Of a DNA stretch of 64,000 bases, positions 1-9,337 are shown one piece after another. The notes below the pieces were generated by a model. That model did not search any database. It worked only from the letters and a program-made list of their open reading frames with translations, and had not been told where the DNA came from. The position numbers and the translations under genes were made by a program. The DNA is from Helichrysum umbraculigerum (lineage: Eukaryota; Streptophyta; Magnoliopsida; Asterales; Asteraceae). The stretch's first letter is position 1. Every line of letters begins with the position of its first letter. Location: contig CATIUR010000001.1 of NCBI GenBank assembly GCA_949592205.1, positions 191,001-255,000 on the forward strand. Reading direction: 5' to 3'.

Positions 1-2
1 CG

Positions 3-1037
3 AATGGTTGCGATTCCATTTGGGTGATCGTGGATCGTCTCACAAAGTCTGCTCACTTCCTGGCAATCAAGGAATCTGACAAAATGGAACGCCTCACCAA
101 CATTTATCTGAAGGAAATCGTGACCAAACACGGTGTTCCAATCTCAATTATCTCCGATAGAGATAGTCGTTTCACTTCACAATTTTGGCAATCACTTCAG
201 AAATCCCTGGGTACTCGACTTGATATGAGTACCGCATACCATCCTCAAACAGACGGTCAAAGTGAACGAACCATTCAAACACTGGAAGATATGCTACGGG
301 CCTGCGTAGTAGACTTCGGTGTAAACTGGGAAAAGCATCTACCATTGTGCGAGTTCTCGTACAACAACAGTTATCATACCAGCATCAAAGCTGCACCCTT
401 CGAGGCACTGTACGGTCGTAAGTGCCGGTCACCTATCTGTTGGACTGAAGTTGGAGATAGCCAACTCACAGGTCCAGAAATCATTCATGAGACGACCGAG
501 AGAATCGTTGAAATTCAAAACAAGCTTAAGGCCGCGCGTGATCGTCAGAAAAGTTATGCTGACGTGAGACGCAAACCACTCGAGTTCCAAGTTGGGGATC
601 GAGTTCTACTAAAAGTATCACCTTGGAAAGGCGTAATCCGATTTGGCAAACGAGGGAAGTTGAATCCCAGATACATTGGACCATTCGAAATCCTCGAAAG
701 GATTGGTCCAGTGGCTTATCGATTGCAGCTGCCATCTGAACTCAGCAGCGTGCATTCCACATTTCATGTTTCAAATCTGAAGAAGTGTCTGTCTGATGAG
801 ACACTTATCATTCCACTCGATGAAATTCGAGTTGACGAAAAACTTCACTTTGTTGAGGAACCCGCTGAAATCATGGACCGTGAGGTCAAACAACTTAAAC
901 AAAGTCGTATTCCTATCGTCAAGGTTAGGTGGAATTCGCGGTGCGGTCCGGAATTCACCTGGGAACGGGAAGACCAAATGCGACTCAAGTATCCTCAACT
1001 CTTCACCGATTCAACGTCAAACCCTACTTCAACATAA
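3..1037 (+). CDS. Chromovirus pol fragment: integrase C-half with chromodomain-like tail (element A)
   Basis: The frame is open from the left window edge, so this is the C-terminal 345 codons of a longer gag-pol. It is nearly the same protein as the end of the intact polyprotein at 49689-54134. Visible are the second catalytic Asp in S-D-R-D-S-R-F, the Glu in H-P-Q-T-D-G-Q-S-E-R (DD35E integrase core), the G-D-R-V-L-L-K-V-S-P-W-K-G region typical of the gypsy integrase C-terminus, and a terminal R-R-G-P-E-F-T-W-like chromodomain segment (here S-R-C-G-P-E-F-T-W). Known role of the family: integration of the cDNA, with the chromodomain-like tail directing target choice. No stop or frameshift is seen in the visible part. 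The start lies outside the window. Confidence 0.95.
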   Translation, partial: NGCDSIWVIVDRLTKSAHFLAIKESDKMERLTNIYLKEIVTKHGVPISIISDRDSRFTSQFWQSLQKSLGTRLDMSTAYHPQTDGQSERTIQTLEDMLRACVVDFGVNWEKHLPLCEFSYNNSYHTSIKAAPFEALYGRKCRSPICWTEVGDSQLTGPEIIHETTERIVEIQNKLKAARDRQKSYADVRRKPLEFQVGDRVLLKVSPWKGVIRFGKRGKLNPRYIGPFEILERIGPVAYRLQLPSELSSVHSTFHVSNLKKCLSDETLIIPLDEIRVDEKLHFVEEPAEIMDREVKQLKQSRIPIVKVRWNSRCGPEFTWEREDQMRLKYPQLFTDSTSNPTST

Positions 1038-1060
1038 ATTTCGGGACGAAATTCTTCTAA

Positions 1061-1071
1061 CAGGGGGAGAA
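1061..1071 (+). promoter_or_regulatory. Polypurine tract of element A
   Basis: Purine run CAGGGGGAGAA directly before the LTR that begins TGTGACA. It is the usual primer for plus-strand DNA synthesis, and its position fixes the LTR 5' boundary. The same tract precedes the 3' LTRs of elements 1 and 2 and, in reverse complement, that of element B. Confidence 0.9.
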
Positions 1072-1970
1072 TGTGACAACCGTCAATTTAGGACTATAGT
1101 TAGTGCCTAACCAAGTGTAATACATGTAATTAGTTCTGTGTTAGGCTAATTAATGTATCAATTATTATATATATATTGTTGAATATATATCTACAATTAT
1201 GCGATTTGTTTAAATCGTACAAGCTTCAAATCGAATGAAATCCGATTACCATAAATACGGACGTTGGTGAACAATTTTATTAAGTAATACAAATATTATT
1301 TAATAACTCAATTTATTCAAAAATATTATTTATAATAATATTTCGTATCCAAGTTTTATCACACAATTTATATAACGCGAATAAAATGTAATTGCGCAAA
1401 CAAAACGAGACAATTCACCATTTATAATGTAATTATTAAATGTTTAGTCAAAGGCTTTAACAAAAATACTGAGTAATTATTCGTATTTTAAAACGTATAT
1501 TAAAACATAGAAAATAAATATTTAACGTTTAAACGACGGAGTAAACGAACACCGCACGGAGTGCGGGGGTTCAGGCTGAGAGTGGAACTCCCAACCAAAA
1601 CCCCTCCTTTTCTTCATTTTCTTTCATTTCTCACCTTCCATCTCTCTCTCTCCTCTTATTTTTCTCTCAACTAAACCACAAACCAAATTCAACAAAAATC
1701 GCAAAATAAACATACTAAACGACCTCGAATCTTCAAGCCTCTTTGGAAATAAACGACCACCTCGCGACGATCTACACTTCTACCTTTCCGGATTTTCATT
1801 TCATCACTTTGTAAGTTTCCGACAAATTACGAAATCTCTCGATTTTACTTACTTTTCATATATTATTGTTTGGATAAGCTTAATATGTCCCTATGAGGGT
1901 TGGGTAAAAGAATCAGACCAAACGGAAACCCGAAAACACGTTTTTGGCTCGAAATCCGTCAAACAGGTGA

Positions 1971-2526
1971 TAGTGTCGCATGGACGAACCCAGATATGCG
2001 ACACTACCAGCGTCACTCCTTAAGTGCCGCTATACTTTCGATACCGACACTCCTTAAGTGTCGCCTAAGCTCAAATGTTGGCCTCTGACCGTCACTACTG
2101 AAGTGACGCCTATATATACCTAGCGACACTTGTTAAGTGCCGCCATATCCTTTTAGCCGACACTACATACCGTCACTAGATAAGTGACGCCCTATATTCC
2201 GTACCGACACTTCATAAGTGTCGCCCATAATTCCGTTTTGATCTATACCCGTCACTCTACAAGTGACGCCATACTATTTTACCCGACACTTCGTTAGTGT
2301 CGCTATGATACACGTCACTTCTTAAGTGACGCCCAAATGACCGAAATCATTATTTTACACGACACTACATAAGTGCCGCCGTTATGCTGAACCCGTCACT
2401 CCTGAAGTGACGCATACTACTTCACACGACACTACACTAGTGACGCTATCATTCCAAGTCTGACACTCTACACGACACTTCCTTAGTGTCGCATGAACTG
2501 CCTTAGTGACGCCTATAGTGACGCAT
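1971..2526 (+). repeat. Alternating inverted-repeat array in LTR A
   Basis: The array opens with an 11-bp perfect stem (TAGTGTCGCAT at 1971-1981 against 1996-2006). From 2011 on come about thirteen 20-bp units made of a 7-bp arm, 5-bp loop, 7-bp arm and C. Two arm types alternate: CGTCACT/AGTGACG and CGACACT/AGTGTCG, with a few single-base decays such as AGTGCCG. Units are spaced about 40-50 bp apart by AT-rich sequence. No coding potential is seen. Confidence 0.9.
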
Positions 2527-2726
2527 AAAACAGCAGGTTTTCCAACTATTTTTACACCGAGTGTCGAGATTTTTCAACTTCAAGTACTTATTCAATACGA
2601 CTTTTAGAACATAATGAGACTTGTATTTCAAGTGTAACACTTCAAAAACAAGACGATAACAACAACACATTTATTTCAACTAATCACCAACGGTCCGTAC
2701 GCGTTTTCAAAACATACTTCAAAATC

Positions 2727-2948
2727 AAACAAGTCGTTGTAACTTGTACTAATTTATTCAAACAAGTCGTTGTAACTTGTATCAACTTATTCAAACAAGT
2801 CGTTGTAACTTGTATCAACTTATTCAAACAAGTCGTTGTAACTTGTATCAACTTATTCAAACAAGTCGTTGTAACTTGTATCAAATTAATCAAACAAGTC
2901 GTAGTAACTTGTAACAATACAATCAACCAAATCGGGGTAATTTGGACA
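2727..2948 (+). repeat. 33-bp tandem repeat (about 6.6 copies) in LTR A
   Basis: Each unit carries CAAGTCGTTGTAACTTG, itself an imperfect palindrome (CAAGT...ACTTG), followed by an AT-rich spacer. The first five copies are nearly identical and the last two decay. Similar cores occur as a 32-bp array in LTR B and as three worn copies in LTR 1. Confidence 0.92.
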
Positions 2949-3276
2949 TTAAGTTAGACCAACAATTCCAATGGTAGTCTTTCGAGATACCAATACAATT
3001 AATGACAATTAAAGTGTCGTGGACACATTCAGGTTTCAAGCCTTTGGACACCAACTCACAGCTAATTACTTCAAGTTTAATTGCTTAACATTTCAAGACT
3101 CGGGTGAGTTTCATAGCCCCATTTTCACTGCTTTACAACTAGGGGTGTGATATTACTACTCGATTTTGTTTTACAAGTAGAACGCAAGTGCCAAACTTCA
3201 AATACTACATGAGTTTCAAGCTAATCAATTTAAAGTCCTCCATAAGCATAGTCTCTAGTATTTTATAGCGTGAATG

Positions 3277-3617
3277 TTAGTATATGATATCATATGGGAT
3301 TGACAATCCTCATCCGGGTTAGCACGCACTAACCGGTCAAACGGATGTATTAGCATTTGGGAAGACGAGTGTTGATTAGGCACTCGTAGGAGGCACTCCA
3401 AGTTAGGTTTCCTTAATTGGGCCTGACAAATCAAGTTAAGCTCAGACTATGTGCTCATGGACAGTATAACTTTTATTTTGCTTAATTGCATTTTAAATTC
3501 AATATAAATCTTGCGGTTCTTACAACTATACATTGACATACAAACCTGTGAGCTCACCAGCGTTTTCGCTGACCCATTTTAGTATTTATCACAGGTACCC
3601 AGCAGTAGGTTGACTGC
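3277..3617 (+). repeat. Series of unlike hairpins in the 3' part of LTR A
   Basis: Successive perfect inverted repeats with different arms: ATATGATATCATAT (3282-3295), GGATTG/CAATCC (3297-3309), GGTTAG/CTAACC (3317-3334), ACGAGTG/CACTCGT (3365-3387), CAGCG/CGCTG (3558-3571) and GCAGT/ACTGC (3602-3617). The same block is present in both LTRs of element 1. Confidence 0.75.
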
Positions 3618-3886
3618 ACAAGCAGGAACTATTAGCTCGAGTCAGCATACATACAACTAGAGATTGGACTGCATTATTATATTTTGTAAAAGTAATTATG
3701 CTATGTAATCTCTCAATTTCAGGAATCGAGCTAATGTAACTATATTTTGATGTAAACATTTATTTTATCTATACAAGTATAAAACGACGCATATAGTGGT
3801 CGTTCATTATATCTTATGTGCTTTGTATATTGATTAGTGACACCCAAATCAAGCTTCCGCAAATCATTAAATTTGGGGGTGTCACA

Positions 3887-4404
3887 CAATCAAGCAGCGA
3901 CATGTGTCATTCCAAGATCCTATTTCTTAGGAGATATTTTAGGAGCTCTTGTAGTATATATAGTTCAACATAATGTACTTTAGAGGTTTGCCGTTGCAAA
4001 CGTATTATTCACTTGTTTGTCAGTGAATACAGTTTGTCTAAGTACTTATCATCGAGCAGCGAGTAAATAGTTTGTTTGTTTGCCAGCAACTGTTCTACTC
4101 TTATCTGTAATAGTTTTAGCTAAGTATTTGATTTGAATTAGCCTTGGCTAATTCATTCCGCAATCAACACTCAGTGATTTTATGATTAATAAAGATCACA
4201 ATTGAGCTACTATTGCATATTTACTTTGATATTGTCATATCTACTTTTCTCATACTCTGTTTGTGTTAAGACAATTAAAAACTGGTTAAACAACTTGAAT
4301 AAAATCAGAAAAAGTTTTTAATTGTATTCAACCCCCATTTCTACAATTAAACTTTACTTATTGCGATTCCATATCACTAACTGATAGTGATTTCGGGACT
4401 CTCA
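3887..4404 (+). mobile_element. Right part of the 5' LTR of Sirevirus-like copia element C
   Basis: It matches 22472-22988, the end of the 3' LTR of C, with about nine substitutions and one indel over 518 bp. The left ~510 bp of this LTR are displaced beyond the window edge because element A inserted at CAATC. It ends ACTCTCA, directly before the primer-binding site. The ~2% LTR divergence makes C clearly older than B, element 1 and element 2. Confidence 0.9.
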
Positions 4405-4407
4405 ATT

Positions 4408-4419
4408 AGTATCAGAGCA
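4408..4419 (+). promoter_or_regulatory. Primer-binding site of element C
   Basis: TAGTATCAGAGC three bases after the LTR end matches the plant initiator-methionine tRNA 3' end except for TA in place of TG at its start. This is the usual minus-strand primer site of copia elements. Confidence 0.8.
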
Positions 4420-4451
4420 GAGCTGGTTTAATTTAATTAACCAGATCTGCA

Positions 4452-5574
4452 ATGGAATCAGTAAAGTACAGTTGTGTTGACTCTGAGTATCAAAAGGGAA
4501 ATGGTTCTACTACCAAACCTCCAGCGTTTGATCCCTCTAGGATTGAAACCTGGATGTCCCGGATGATGATGTTTCTTGATCTTGTTGATGATCGTCTTTG
4601 CAATATCATAACCAATGGTCCCCATATTCCAACCACAATTATTCCTGCTATTATAGCTACTGCTACTACTCCTGCCATACCAGAAATGGTTATGTCTAAG
4701 AGAGAGGAACAGTGGACGGATGAGGATAGACGATTGGTTAGATTAGATAAACAAGCTAAAATCTACATAGGCATGTCACTTCCCGATGAACTGTTTGAAT
4801 CAATCAGGCTTTGTAAAACTGCAAAAGATATGTGGGATACCCTTAGGAATATATATATTGGAACTCCTGATATTATTCGCTGCAAGGAAGTAAATCTCAC
4901 TCGCCAGTATGAGCTGTTTGCAATGGAACCCAACGAGTCACTATCTTCTACTTATACCAGATATCAGTCACTGATGAACAAAATGGAAAAGGCTGGTATA
5001 GGAAAGGAGCAGAGATTTATTGTTGAAAAGTTCTTGGAATTGTTGCCAAGGAAAGTTTGGGGAACTATTGCTACCTGTACAAGACAGAGGAATGATTATA
5101 CAACTCTTAATCTAACTCAAGTCTATGGTATTTTGCTCAACTGGGAGCAGTCTGAAAAGCAAGCTGATCAAAGTGAGCACATTCGTGCAACACTTGGAAG
5201 TCAAAAGATATCAAATGCCCTTGTAGTTGAACTTGAAGAAATTGATCAGAGACAAAAAGCAAAAGTTTCTAGAGAAGCTGGAAAGAAACAGAAATCAAAG
5301 TCGCTGATAGCTGATGATGAAGGTGAAGGAGCTGAAGAACAGTCAGAGTATGAATATGATGAGGGTCTAGAGAAGCTGGAAAGAGACATGGCAATGATGG
5401 TTGCAAATTTCAGAAGGAACACCAGATCAAGAAGATTTGCTGGTGCTCCATCATCTAATAATTTCAAATCATCTTCAGTTACTGAAAAAGATAATGTTTT
5501 TGAGTCTCTGATCGTTGACTTATCAAATGCTCATGACATTCAGAAAAGACAGAGATGTGAGACCAGTGACTTAA
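4452..5574 (+). pseudogene. Copia gag, N-terminal part, of element C (cut by element B)
   Basis: The open frame starts at ATG 4452, ~45 bp after the primer-binding site. The protein has the copia gag layout: an early W-M-S-R-M-M-M-F-L-D segment, then K-D-M-W-D-T-L around residue 130, then R-Y-Q-S-L-M-N-K-M, as in the UBN2/retrotransposon gag families. A Lys/Glu-rich acidic stretch follows (about residues 255-320). The frame runs into the LTR of B at 5575, so the last residue or two before the stop at 5577-5579 are not native. The rest of gag resumes at 15125 after the target duplication CTTAA. Function by family: capsid protein. No internal stop is seen in this part. Confidence 0.88.
5570..5574. 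repeat. Target-site duplication CTTAA of element B (left copy)
   Basis: CTTAA directly left of TGTGACACC; the matching CTTAA lies at 15125-15129 directly right of GTGTCACA. It confirms one intact insertion into the gag gene of C. Confidence 0.95.
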
Positions 5575-6149
5575 TGTGACACCCTCAAATTTCGGTTTGC
5601 GGAAGCTGTCGGGTCGGGTGTCACTAAATCAAATATCACAGCATAAGATACATAATGAACGACTCTAAGTGAGACGTTTGAAAATAATTATACATTTCCC
5701 AAAAATAGCACGTTTACAACGTTATGAGTTTGACAGTAAATTCCAAATACATAATTTGAAAATACTAAAGTAGATGCAGAGTAGTCCCAATTGTTGAAAA
5801 TATACGACTCGAGCTAATTAAGCCTTGAAGCAATCCTAATCCTGCTGGGCAACCTGAGAACACATGCTAAAACAGGTCAGCTATAAAGCTGGTGAGTTCA
5901 TAGGATGGTTAGTTGAAAACATAAAGTAATAAAACAATTTATGTTTTGTATAGTTGTTTCCAAAATCAGTGATTTTTGATATGTAATACGTTGAAATTTG
6001 TAACACCAATGTGTAAAAGTCTAATCGAGGTATTCCATACCTAATTAGTTTGAATTATAAGTCTACCATTGAAATTATTTGTCTAACTTAAAGTCCAAAA
6101 TACCCCGTTTTGGTTGATTGTATTGTTACAAGTTACTTAGACTTGTTTG

Positions 6150-6382
6150 TTTGAAAATAATACAAGTTCAACAACTTGTCTGATTGAAAAATGATACAAG
6201 TACAACGACTTGTCTGCTGAAAATGATACAAGTACAACGACTTGTCTGCTGAAAATGATACAAGTACAACGACTTGTCTTCTGAAAATGATACAAGTACA
6301 ACGACTTGTCTGCTGAAAATGATACAAGTACAACGACTTGTCTTCTGAAAATGATACAAGTACAACGACTTGTCTGCTGAAG
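6150..6382 (-). repeat. 32-bp tandem repeat (about 7 copies), LTR B left copy
   Basis: Units carry ACAAGTACAACGACTTGT, an imperfect palindrome with arms ACAAGT/ACTTGT; the reverse complement resembles the 33-bp repeat of LTR A. A second small repeat of G-T-rich ~30-bp units (CCGTGGCATCGTTTTG-like) follows at about 6385-6470. Overlapping minus-strand frames are just translations of this repeat. Confidence 0.92.
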
Positions 6383-6801
6383 TTGTGCCCACTGCAATAC
6401 CGTGGCATCGTTTTGTACCCACTTTACCGTGGTATCGTTTTGTGCCCGCTGCAATACCGCGGCATCGTTTATGAAGTGCTCGAAAGCATAGTTGAAATGT
6501 AGAGCTAGTAGTACTACGACATACTAGCTATTGCAAATAAGTGTCGACCGTACAACGACGCGTCCGACTTGAATGATTGGGTTAGTATGATTGTATGTAT
6601 ACTAATATACATAAGTAATATTAAAGTTAGCACCAAGTGCTCATGATAATATATGAACATGTAGATATATATATATATATATAAATATATATATTTGTCG
6701 AATGAGTAAACGTAAGTAACAATCATGACACGCAATGAAAATAATTGATTGTATCTAAATACCTATAAGCAAATATTTAGATATTAAGTAGTACGCTGGT
6801 C

Positions 6802-7183
6802 CTAGGTATGAATATTCATCACCTAGTTGAATTGTATTAGTATAAAGGATCTATACTAACATATGATGTTATCGTATACTTCTAGCCTAAAGCCTAGCAA
6901 GTATATTAGGGTTCTGAATTGTATTGGCAATATTAGTTCCTAAAAGAGAAACTAATTCTGTAAATATATATATGTTGTCTAGTGTAGGTAGAACTAACCA
7001 GTTCTAATGTATTTGATAATATTGTCCCGTGACAATATGGCCAATGAATAGTGATAACTATATCAAGTTATGACTAGGTAATTGTTTTCCAACTATCTGA
7101 TAGTGTATGATTGTGACCTATCTAGGTTAGGTCCTGATATTGTTTCAAAACAAGCTGTTGGGTGTAATTCCTAAGTATTACAC
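6802..7183 (-). repeat. Eleven successive hairpins with different arms, LTR B left copy
   Basis: Arms and positions: CTAGGT/ACCTAG (6802, 6821), TTAGTATA/TATACTAA (6837, 6852), TACTT/AAGTA (6877, 6899), TTAGTT/AACTAA (6933, 6950), TAGAACT/AGTTCTA (6989, 7000), ATATTGTC/GACAATAT (7019, 7031), AGTGATAACT/AGTTATGACT with one mismatch (7050, 7066), ACTATC/GATAGT (7092, 7099), GACCTA/TAGGTC (7115, 7128), TTGTTT/AAACAA (7140, 7148), GTGTAAT/ATTACAC (7162, 7177). Loops are 1-17 nt. The units do not overlap and are not copies of one another. Confidence 0.85.
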
Positions 7184-7667
7184 ATTTGTATTACATACAG
7201 TAATAAAATTGATTGTGAATTATAAAAGATTATTAATATAATTCGAAAACAGTTGTTGTGCATGTGTTTCACCCCAAAAACAGTAAAACAGTTGAAAAAG
7301 TGGGGCTATGAAACTCACCTGAGGAGCTAGCGTCCTAATGCAGCGAATCGTATCGATAATAATCTCCTAGTGTCCTAAACACGTGAGATTTCGTGTAAGT
7401 GAATGGATATTTATATAAATCATCCAAGTTTGTTATTTATTTGGGTTGTTTGTACTTGACGAGTTTGTTATATCTTTACGTTTGAACTTCGTAAAGAAAT
7501 TGCGTGTCGTTTATCTCGTATTGAAATTATATTTAGAAAATATAATTAAGTTGTTTTCGTATAACAAGTGTATATAAACGTGTCTCGGTTCATATATAAG
7601 TTGCGTATACGTTTCCGGATAAGTTTGACGTTTTAAAAGTGAGTTTTTAGTTCAAAAACTGATAATA

Positions 7668-8046
7668 GCGACACTTCATGCGTCACTGAGGGGTTTATAG
7701 CGTCACTAGGCTAGTGACTCAGAAGTTTGGAAAATTCAGCATTTTAGCGACACTTAATTAGTGCCGCTATGAGGTTAGTGACGCATATAGCGTCACTTAG
7801 GAAGTGACGCAGAGGGCTTAGTGACGCAGTTCGTTTCTACCGAAAGTGGTGGTTTCTGCTGAAGATAGCGACACTCGAGAAGTGCCGCATGTTTCTGCCG
7901 AAAGTTATGAGTGCGTCACTATAGAAGTGACGGTATAAATGTTTTAGCGGCACTCAGGTAGTGTCGCTATAAGGGCGACTGATAGACATAGCGTCACTTA
8001 GGAAGTGACGCGGTACTGTTTTTGGTCTGTGGGCGACACTCCCATC
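7668..8046 (-). repeat. Alternating inverted-repeat array, LTR B left copy
   Basis: Units of the same two types as in LTR A alternate along the array: GCGTCACT...AGTGACGC and GCGACACT...AGTG(T/C)CGC, about nine units, the first and last partial. The clearest is GCGTCACTTAGGAAGTGACGC, present twice. Sequences between units are unrelated to LTR A. Confidence 0.9.
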
Positions 8047-8888
8047 TGTTCGACGGGTTTTCACCCAAAACCACGGATCGAGCTCAAAAACTCCAAAATC
8101 GACATCAACAAACTTATATAATGATGATATATGATGAAACAAGTGATATAAACATGTATTTAGGTGTAGATCGAAGGTTTTCTTACCAAATAAAATGAGA
8201 TCCGAAAATGGAGAAAATGATGACGAAATCGGATGATGTTGATGATGAAGATGATGATGTTGCAGCTGATGATGACGATGGTGATGGTGGTGACGTGCGG
8301 CGGTGGTGGTGATGGTCCGATGGTGGTGATGATGGATGGTGTTGTATGGTGGTGATGAGAGGAGAGAAAGAGATAGAGAAAAGATGAAAAAAAAATGAGA
8401 AGAAAGAAATGGGGAAAGGGGAGGCCGGCTCACCCTTTTTGGTGGGTTGGTTTCCCCCAATTCGCGGTATAAAATACCCGTGTTTTCGTACCCGTTCGCA
8501 AAATAAATTTATTATTTTGTTTTTATAATTTCATTTGTATGTTTCGTAATGTTTTGAAAATATTTTTGGAACAAAGTTTTATAACTTTATTTCGCGTTGT
8601 CCCAACTAAATAGGACGCGTTTTTAAATCCAAAACTAATGATAATTTTGTACGCTTAATGTTTTTGTCTAACTGTGTGACGTTTATTGTAACTAATAAAA
8701 TATTAGTTTTGAAATTTTGACACCGAAGTTTGGACGCGTAAATTTTCGTTATTTGGGCCAATTTATTATTATATATATTTATATATATATATATATAATC
8801 TTTGGATACTAACGATTTGTAGCGTATAAATACGAATATTTGAAGTTGTAAAATTGGCGCGAAAATTACTTTTTGACGAGGTGTCACA

Positions 8889-8899
8889 TTCTCCCCCTG
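8889..8899 (-). promoter_or_regulatory. Polypurine tract of element B
   Basis: Plus-strand TTCTCCCCCTG, that is CAGGGGGAGAA on the element strand, directly before the 3' LTR. The bases upstream of it (ATTTCGGGACGAAATT-like) also match elements A and 1. Confidence 0.9.
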
Positions 8900-9337
8900 T
8901 TAATAAAATTTCGTCCCGAAATTTCGTGTGAAGTCGTGGTCGCGTGGAGTCTGGGGAGCAATGTACGAAATAAGGAGTTTGTCGAATAGATTGTAGACAT
9001 ACCACGTCTATGACGGGCTGAGGAGCAGTCAATCCATGACTGTGTCGAGGTTTATCGCTGTAGGCATATTCTGACCGTATTATCTGTTTGGTGTATGATT
9101 GTTTGGTAAATCGTCCTATCAGGACTAAGTGTTTGGTGGACGTGCAGTAGACCAGTCTGCTAAAAGCAAACATCGAGTCTTATGTGGGCCTAGGTCAACT
9201 AGCCCTAAAATGTAATCAACATTAGGTCGATAAAATAATATCGGGGATAATAAGTACATGTTGAACGAATCTATAATTGAAGAGTTATGTTTTCGAGGAG
9301 AGGTTGTACTTACATTATTGTTGGAGATTTATTTGAT
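8900..9337 (-). other. Untranslated 3' stretch of element B between gag and polypurine tract
   Basis: About 440 bp after the gag stop with no domain recognised. The last ~40 bp match the 3' untranslated end of elements A and 1. The 134-codon minus-strand frame crossing into the LTR (8769-9173) has no family signature and I do not call it a gene. Confidence 0.6.

Larger units (their letters stand above)
1072..3886 (+). mobile_element. 3' LTR of chromovirus element A (2815 bp)
   Basis: Begins TGTGACAACC after the polypurine tract and ends GGGTGTCACA. The first ~480 bp and the last ~1.2 kb are close to the LTR of element 1 (46821-49237), but the block about 1575-2685 is unrelated to the corresponding block there. 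The LTR holds a CT-rich leader (about 1600-1670), a donor-like GTAAGT at 1811, two repeat arrays and an acceptor-like CAG at 3592-3594. The following CAATC is the expected 5-bp target duplication; its partner lies left of the window. The insertion is inside the 5' LTR of copia element C. Confidence 0.92.
5575..8888 (-). mobile_element. 3' LTR of element B (left in window)
   Basis: On the minus strand it starts TGTGACACCTCG and ends GGGTGTCACA. Read in that direction it holds a CT-rich leader (about 8440-8340), a donor-like GTAAG (8186-8182), an alternating palindrome array, a run of unlike hairpins, a 32-bp tandem array, and a small hairpin with an acceptor-like CAG (5856-5854). Long minus-strand reading frames here (for example 7954-8460) are His/Ser low-complexity and are not genes. 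Confidence 0.92.

Noticed and set aside
1971..2526. CRISPR-like appearance of repeated palindromes
   Set aside because: Plant LTR context, units are alternating hairpins rather than identical repeats with unique spacers, and no cas genes.
2684..2926. 80-codon minus-strand frame in LTR A
   Set aside because: Product is the 33-bp tandem repeat translated; no gene signature.
6133..6454. Three overlapping minus-strand frames in LTR B (also 12365-12686)
   Set aside because: They are translations of the 32-bp tandem repeat in different frames.
7954..8460. 168-codon minus-strand frame (repeated at 14188-14694)
   Set aside because: It is inside the LTRs of B; His/Ser/Leu low complexity from a GATGATG/GGTGGT-rich leader, with no domain.
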